From: Gamarada debralockiae
Lineage: Eukaryota > Ascomycota > Leotiomycetes > Helotiales > Hyphodiscaceae
Assembly: GCA_002803225.1 (NCBI GenBank)
Contig: NXFV01001526.1
Coordinates: 1 to 17,199 of the forward strand
DNA: 17,199 nt
Direction: 5' to 3'
The notes below the pieces were generated by a model. It made no database searches. It was given only the letters and a program-made list of their open reading frames with translations, and was not told the DNA's origin. Below are positions 16,900-17,199 of the stretch, piece after piece. The position numbers and the translations under genes are program-made. The number at the start of each line of letters is the position of its first letter. Within the stretch, counting starts at the first letter, position 1.

Positions 16900-17001
16900 C
16901 TATAGCCAAGTTCTTTACTTCGAGTGTGCTGCCAGTGACGGCTGGGGACGTTGCTATAGACGTATAGAGCTGCCTTGAAGCCATCCTCTGTCAGCATCTA
17001 C

Positions 17002-17111
17002 TGTGAAGGAGAGCAGGCTCGTAGCTTGACCTCAACTGAGCGCATGAGAGCTTTCCTCTATCGGTTAATACACACTCTTTTTGTCTTCTTTCTTTATATT
17101 TACTTTATACA
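17002..17111 (+). mobile_element. Possible LTR fragment of a retrotransposon
   Basis: The stretch begins TGTGAAGG and ends TTTATACA. Its second half is a pyrimidine-rich run (ACACACTCTTTTTGTCTTC and following) of the kind found near the 3' end of fungal LTRs. No second LTR, primer-binding site or coding region is visible, so this is only suggestive. Confidence 0.25.
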
Positions 17112-17180
17112 AGCTAGGGGGCGGCTATACTTGTGTTCTACAGCTAAGCCTCTAACACTGTACTGCTCGCCGGCTCAACT

Positions 17181-17199
17181 GGGGGGGGGGGGGGGGGGG
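17181..17199 (+). other. Terminal run of 19 G
   Basis: A pure G homopolymer ends the window. It could be a real simple repeat, or a sequencing or assembly artefact at a contig end. Confidence 0.8.

Noticed and set aside
16794..16997. Minus-strand 67-codon open frame
   Set aside because: It is largely a translation of the 16-bp tandem repeat and flanks.

Overview
The window looks like genomic DNA of a filamentous ascomycete (Pezizomycotina). The genes have short introns of 46-127 bp with GTAAGT/GTGAGT-type donors and CTAAT/CTGAC-type branch sites. There is a Zn2Cys6 transcription factor, fungal sugar-transporter and glycosidase families, and Tad1-like LINE remnants whose in-frame stops look like C-to-T (RIP-type) damage. 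No bacterial, viral or CRISPR features were seen.

Layout. Bases 1-3134 are a transposon graveyard: a broken LINE ORF1 (153-1542) followed directly by LINE-like 3' sequence, an (AC)13 microsatellite, an LTR-like fragment, the degenerate C-terminal end of a LINE ORF2 (2201-2764), and a second LTR-like fragment in opposite orientation (2943-3134). Bases 3135-4272 hold no gene I recognise. Bases 4273-15402 form a compact carbohydrate-use cluster: a 12-TM alpha-glucoside-type sugar transporter (minus, 1 intron), a GH31 alpha-glycosidase of the alpha-xylosidase type without signal peptide (minus, 1 intron), a divergently transcribed regulator carrying two C2H2 fingers plus a Zn2Cys6 cluster (plus, 3 introns), and a secreted clan GH-A hydrolase resembling GH39 (minus, 2 introns). 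Bases 15403-17199 have promoter sequence, an AT-rich stretch, a 16-bp tandem repeat, a possible LTR fragment and a terminal run of 19 G.

How the genes may work together (inference): the secreted hydrolase releases or trims oligosaccharides outside the cell, the transporter imports a small alpha-linked sugar, the cytoplasmic GH31 enzyme splits it, and the regulator controls the set. Isoprimeverose (alpha-xylosyl-glucose, from xyloglucan) is a plausible substrate. The strongest unexplained signal is an identical 11-mer, CTCCGGCGGGG. It occurs twice upstream of the transporter and twice upstream of the secreted hydrolase, and I found it nowhere else in the window. Its two halves match what the Zn2Cys6 domain (CGG) and the C2H2 fingers (GNGGGG) of the cluster regulator would be expected to read.
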